DNA of 7,080 nt. It comes from Verrucomicrobiota bacterium. Its GTDB lineage: Bacteria > Verrucomicrobiota > Verrucomicrobiia > Opitutales > Opitutaceae. Below are positions 5,230 through 7,080 of the stretch, piece by piece. The stretch covers positions 1 through 7,080 of the forward strand of contig JAEZSJ010000046.1 in the NCBI GenBank assembly GCA_023443985.1, written 5' to 3'. The position numbers were made by a program, and so were the translations under genes. How positions within the stretch are numbered: the first letter of the stretch is position 1; the number at the start of each line of letters is the position of its first letter. The notes under the pieces are model-generated. The model saw nothing but the letters and a program-made list of their open reading frames with translations. It was not told the origin of the DNA and did not search any database.

Positions 5230-6767
5230 CCGACAGCGGGGGTGTGGCGCGTATTCGGATCCCCGGAAAAAGCGGGAGACTGGTCGAGCTCGAGCCAACG
5301 GGCCGCGGCGAGCAACAGCACGGCCCAGGTGCAGAGGATCGCGGGATTCTGGAAGACGAAGTCGCCCCAGGCGTGCACCACCGTGAGCGCGGCGCCGAGC
5401 GCGACGGGCAGCGCGAGGGGGTTGGACCAGAAGCGGCGGCGAAGCAGCTGAGCTCCGAGCCAGCCCGCGGCTCCGAGGAGGAGGGCCGCCCCGGCGAGGC
5501 CGTATTCGGTGGGAAACTCGAGCACGTCGTTGTGCGCATGCTCCCAGAACTTCCGCCGGGAGATGCCGGAGTAGTAGATGTCCGGATAGCGGGACACATA
5601 CCCTGGGAAACCGTAGCGGAAACAGCCGGCGCCCCAGCCGAGCACCGGCCGGGCCTTGAACATGTCGATGGTGGCGGCGTGGGCCTGGGTGCGGTCGCGG
5701 GCGGAAGCCACGGGATCGACCAGCATTCCTTCGAAACGCGCCCAGACCTTGTCCGCCTTCAGCGAGTAGAAACCCACCGCGAGGAACCCGGCGAGCAGGA
5801 GGCAGAGCCCGACCAGCACGACCCCGTTGCGCTCGTGCCGGGGGCGGCGGAGCTGGTCCCAGAAGAACGCGACCGCCGTGACGGCGGTGAAGCCCAGCAG
5901 CGTGAGCGCCGATCCGCGGGAGAGCGTGAACAGCACCATCACGCCCAGGATGAGTGCGCCGAAGGTGAAGACGCCCGCGGGGCTGGACTTCTCGAAGTGC
6001 CGGCTGGAGCGCGCGAAATGCCACCAGGCCAGGCCCGCCGCGAGCGCGAGGATCAGGTTCAGGTAGGCGCCCGCGTGGTTGCGGTAGATGAAACTCGCCA
6101 CGAAGCTCGAGCTGCTCGACGGCACCAGCCAGAAGATGCCCTTCGCCTGGGTGAGCTGTTGGGCGAGGCCGAGGAAGGCGAGCACGACCCCGTTGGCGAC
6201 CAGGATCGTGAACAGCAGCCGGAAGCTGAGGCGACGCATGAACCCGATCCAGACCGTGCATACGGTCAGCCAGAGCGAGGCCATGATCAGCAACGCGCGC
6301 CAGGGGCCGGCGACCGCGAAGGGCACGGCCATGCCGCTGGGCAGCCAGGCGACGTGTTCGACCGGTTCGAGCCACCAGTAGGCCGCGTTGCTGCGGTGGC
6401 GCCAGGCGGGATTGAGCGCCTGCACGAGGATGTAGCCGAGCACCGCCAGCCCGAGCCAGAAGAGGGGGAAACGCCACAGGCGTTGCAGCGGGCGGACCCG
6501 GACCGGCTCGCCCGAGGTCTGGCTCTCGTTGTAGAGGCGGGCGCGGGCGGCGGTGAGGAAGCCCACCAGCGCGAGCCCGAGGCTCGTGGCCTGGCTCCAG
6601 AGGTGCATCGTGCCGAGCGCCCAGGGCAGGAAACAGAGGTGCATCGTCACCCAGAACAGCGTCCAGCGTTCCTGCGGATGCAGCTCCAGCCGATGGCCGC
6701 GCGACCGGAAGCGGTCGACGGTGTCGGCGGAGCCGTTCTTCGGAGAGGTGGGGCGAAGCGGACGCAC
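5226..6767 (-). CDS. O-antigen ligase / polymerase family (Wzy_C) membrane protein
   Basis: Integral inner-membrane glycosyltransferase of the WaaL/Wzy/PglL type, which moves or polymerises lipid-linked sugar chains on the periplasmic side. The 513-residue product has about ten or more hydrophobic segments. Family marks: YRNHAGAYL (228-236), TLSRGSAL (281-288), and a large periplasmic loop (about 336-420) with DRTQAHAATIDMFKARP, GWGAGCFRYGFP (377-388) and HAHNDVLEFPTEYGLAG, including the AHND sequence (411-414) typical of the family loop. An additional loop of about 45 residues (119-155) lies between earlier helices. Which activity applies (O-antigen ligase, Wzy polymerase or protein O-glycosylation) cannot be decided, as no glycan genes surround it. 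The start is a GTG at 6767 with no clear Shine-Dalgarno site; a start a little downstream is possible, since the first 30 residues are polar. It begins 56 bases after the upstream gene on the same strand, so cotranscription is likely. Confidence 0.9.
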   Translation of the reverse strand: MRPLRPTSPKNGSADTVDRFRSRGHRLELHPQERWTLFWVTMHLCFLPWALGTMHLWSQATSLGLALVGFLTAARARLYNESQTSGEPVRVRPLQRLWRFPLFWLGLAVLGYILVQALNPAWRHRSNAAYWWLEPVEHVAWLPSGMAVPFAVAGPWRALLIMASLWLTVCTVWIGFMRRLSFRLLFTILVANGVVLAFLGLAQQLTQAKGIFWLVPSSSSSFVASFIYRNHAGAYLNLILALAAGLAWWHFARSSRHFEKSSPAGVFTFGALILGVMVLFTLSRGSALTLLGFTAVTAVAFFWDQLRRPRHERNGVVLVGLCLLLAGFLAVGFYSLKADKVWARFEGMLVDPVASARDRTQAHAATIDMFKARPVLGWGAGCFRYGFPGYVSRYPDIYYSGISRRKFWEHAHNDVLEFPTEYGLAGAALLLGAAGWLGAQLLRRRFWSNPLALPVALGAALTVVHAWGDFVFQNPAILCTWAVLLLAAARWLELDQSPAFSGDPNTRHTPAVG

Positions 6768-6823
6768 GAGGTGATTAAGCGTGCGCCGCCGGAGACGGTC
6801 GAGCGGGTTCTGCGCCGCGCGCC

Positions 6824-7080
6824 TCAGAGCGATTTCCGATACTGGATCCCGTGGGAGTCCTCGAAGACGAGCTCTGTCGGAAGAATCTGGATGAGCTTGA
6901 GGCCGAGCTCCCGGTCCACCACCGCGCCGGGGCGGAAGACCGTGTTGTTCATGAGCAGCTTCGCGTCGTCGGCCACGGCCCGCACGCCGTTGATGCGGGC
7001 GGCGTCCAGGAACGCGAGGACGCGCGGGTCCTCCATCTGCAGCGTCACCTTGAAGACGGGCGTCGCGGCCGGTGTCTCGG
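6824..7080 (-). CDS. C-terminal end of an unrecognised protein, 5' end outside window
   Basis: 84 residues are visible. The frame is open through the right edge (ETPAATPVFKVTLQME), so the GTG at 7048 is not the likely start. The fragment has a helix-like DPRVLAFLDAARINGVRA, then strand-like pieces: KLLMNNTVFRPGAVVDRELGLKLIQIL and ELVFEDSHGIQYRKSL up to the stop. A short 'N-x-x-V-[FY]-R-x-G-x-x-V' stretch followed by strands resembles the small C-terminal domains of pilus or type II secretion accessory proteins (GspB/GspC/PilP-like). I also recall similar uncharacterised tails in Verrucomicrobiota; both comparisons are from memory and not firm. It precedes the ligase by 56 bases on the same strand, suggesting one transcript. 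Confidence 0.65.
   Translation of the reverse strand, partial: ETPAATPVFKVTLQMEDPRVLAFLDAARINGVRAVADDAKLLMNNTVFRPGAVVDRELGLKLIQILPTELVFEDSHGIQYRKSL

Noticed and set aside
4496..5386. A 296-codon + strand frame antisense to the XRE regulator
   Set aside because: Antisense shadow with Arg/Ala/Gly-rich composition; the opposite strand encodes a clear helix-turn-helix protein.
5155..6477. A 440-codon minus-strand frame within the ligase region
   Set aside because: It is a shifted frame of the O-antigen ligase with low-complexity Arg/Pro/Ala translation; the ligase frame has clear helices and family motifs.

Overview
The window comes from a strongly GC-rich bacterial genome. The mix of genes (a long bacterial SNF2-type helicase, a minimal ExbB/ExbD pair, a WaaL-type ligase, a membrane-bound XRE regulator) and the near absence of Shine-Dalgarno sites would fit Verrucomicrobiota, perhaps Opitutaceae. 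That placement is an inference from general resemblance; no marker gene is present.

Left part (2-2200, + strand): the body and C-terminus of a SNF2/RapA-family ATPase whose N-terminus lies outside the window. All the expected helicase motifs are visible. It ends tail-to-tail with a minus-strand gene (2230-2883) for a small two-helix membrane protein that I cannot name. Then follows a roughly 480-base stretch without a convincing gene. It holds a decayed, in-frame second copy of the helicase's last residues (3157-3228), so the unknown membrane gene is bracketed by two diverged copies of a helicase tail.

Centre (3366-4420, + strand): a translationally coupled ExbB/TolQ-MotA-type and ExbD/TolR-type pair. 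Together they would form a proton-driven inner-membrane motor. The ExbB copy is divergent in its third membrane helix, and no TonB, TolA or receptor gene is present in the window.

Right part (4427-7080, - strand): three genes read leftwards, probably as one transcript. They are the end of an unrecognised protein at the right edge (6824-7080), an O-antigen ligase/polymerase-family membrane protein (5226-6767), and an XRE-type DNA-binding protein fused to two membrane helices and a PH-like domain (4427-5158). A perfect hairpin lies directly before the regulator's ribosome binding site. The regulator and exbD end tail-to-tail, 6 bases apart.

No RNA genes, CRISPR array, insertion sequence or integrase was seen. 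Cell-envelope functions dominate: the energising motor, the surface-glycan ligase and two predicted membrane proteins. The most unusual points are the duplicated helicase tail around the unknown gene, the divergent ExbB helix and the membrane-tethered regulator.
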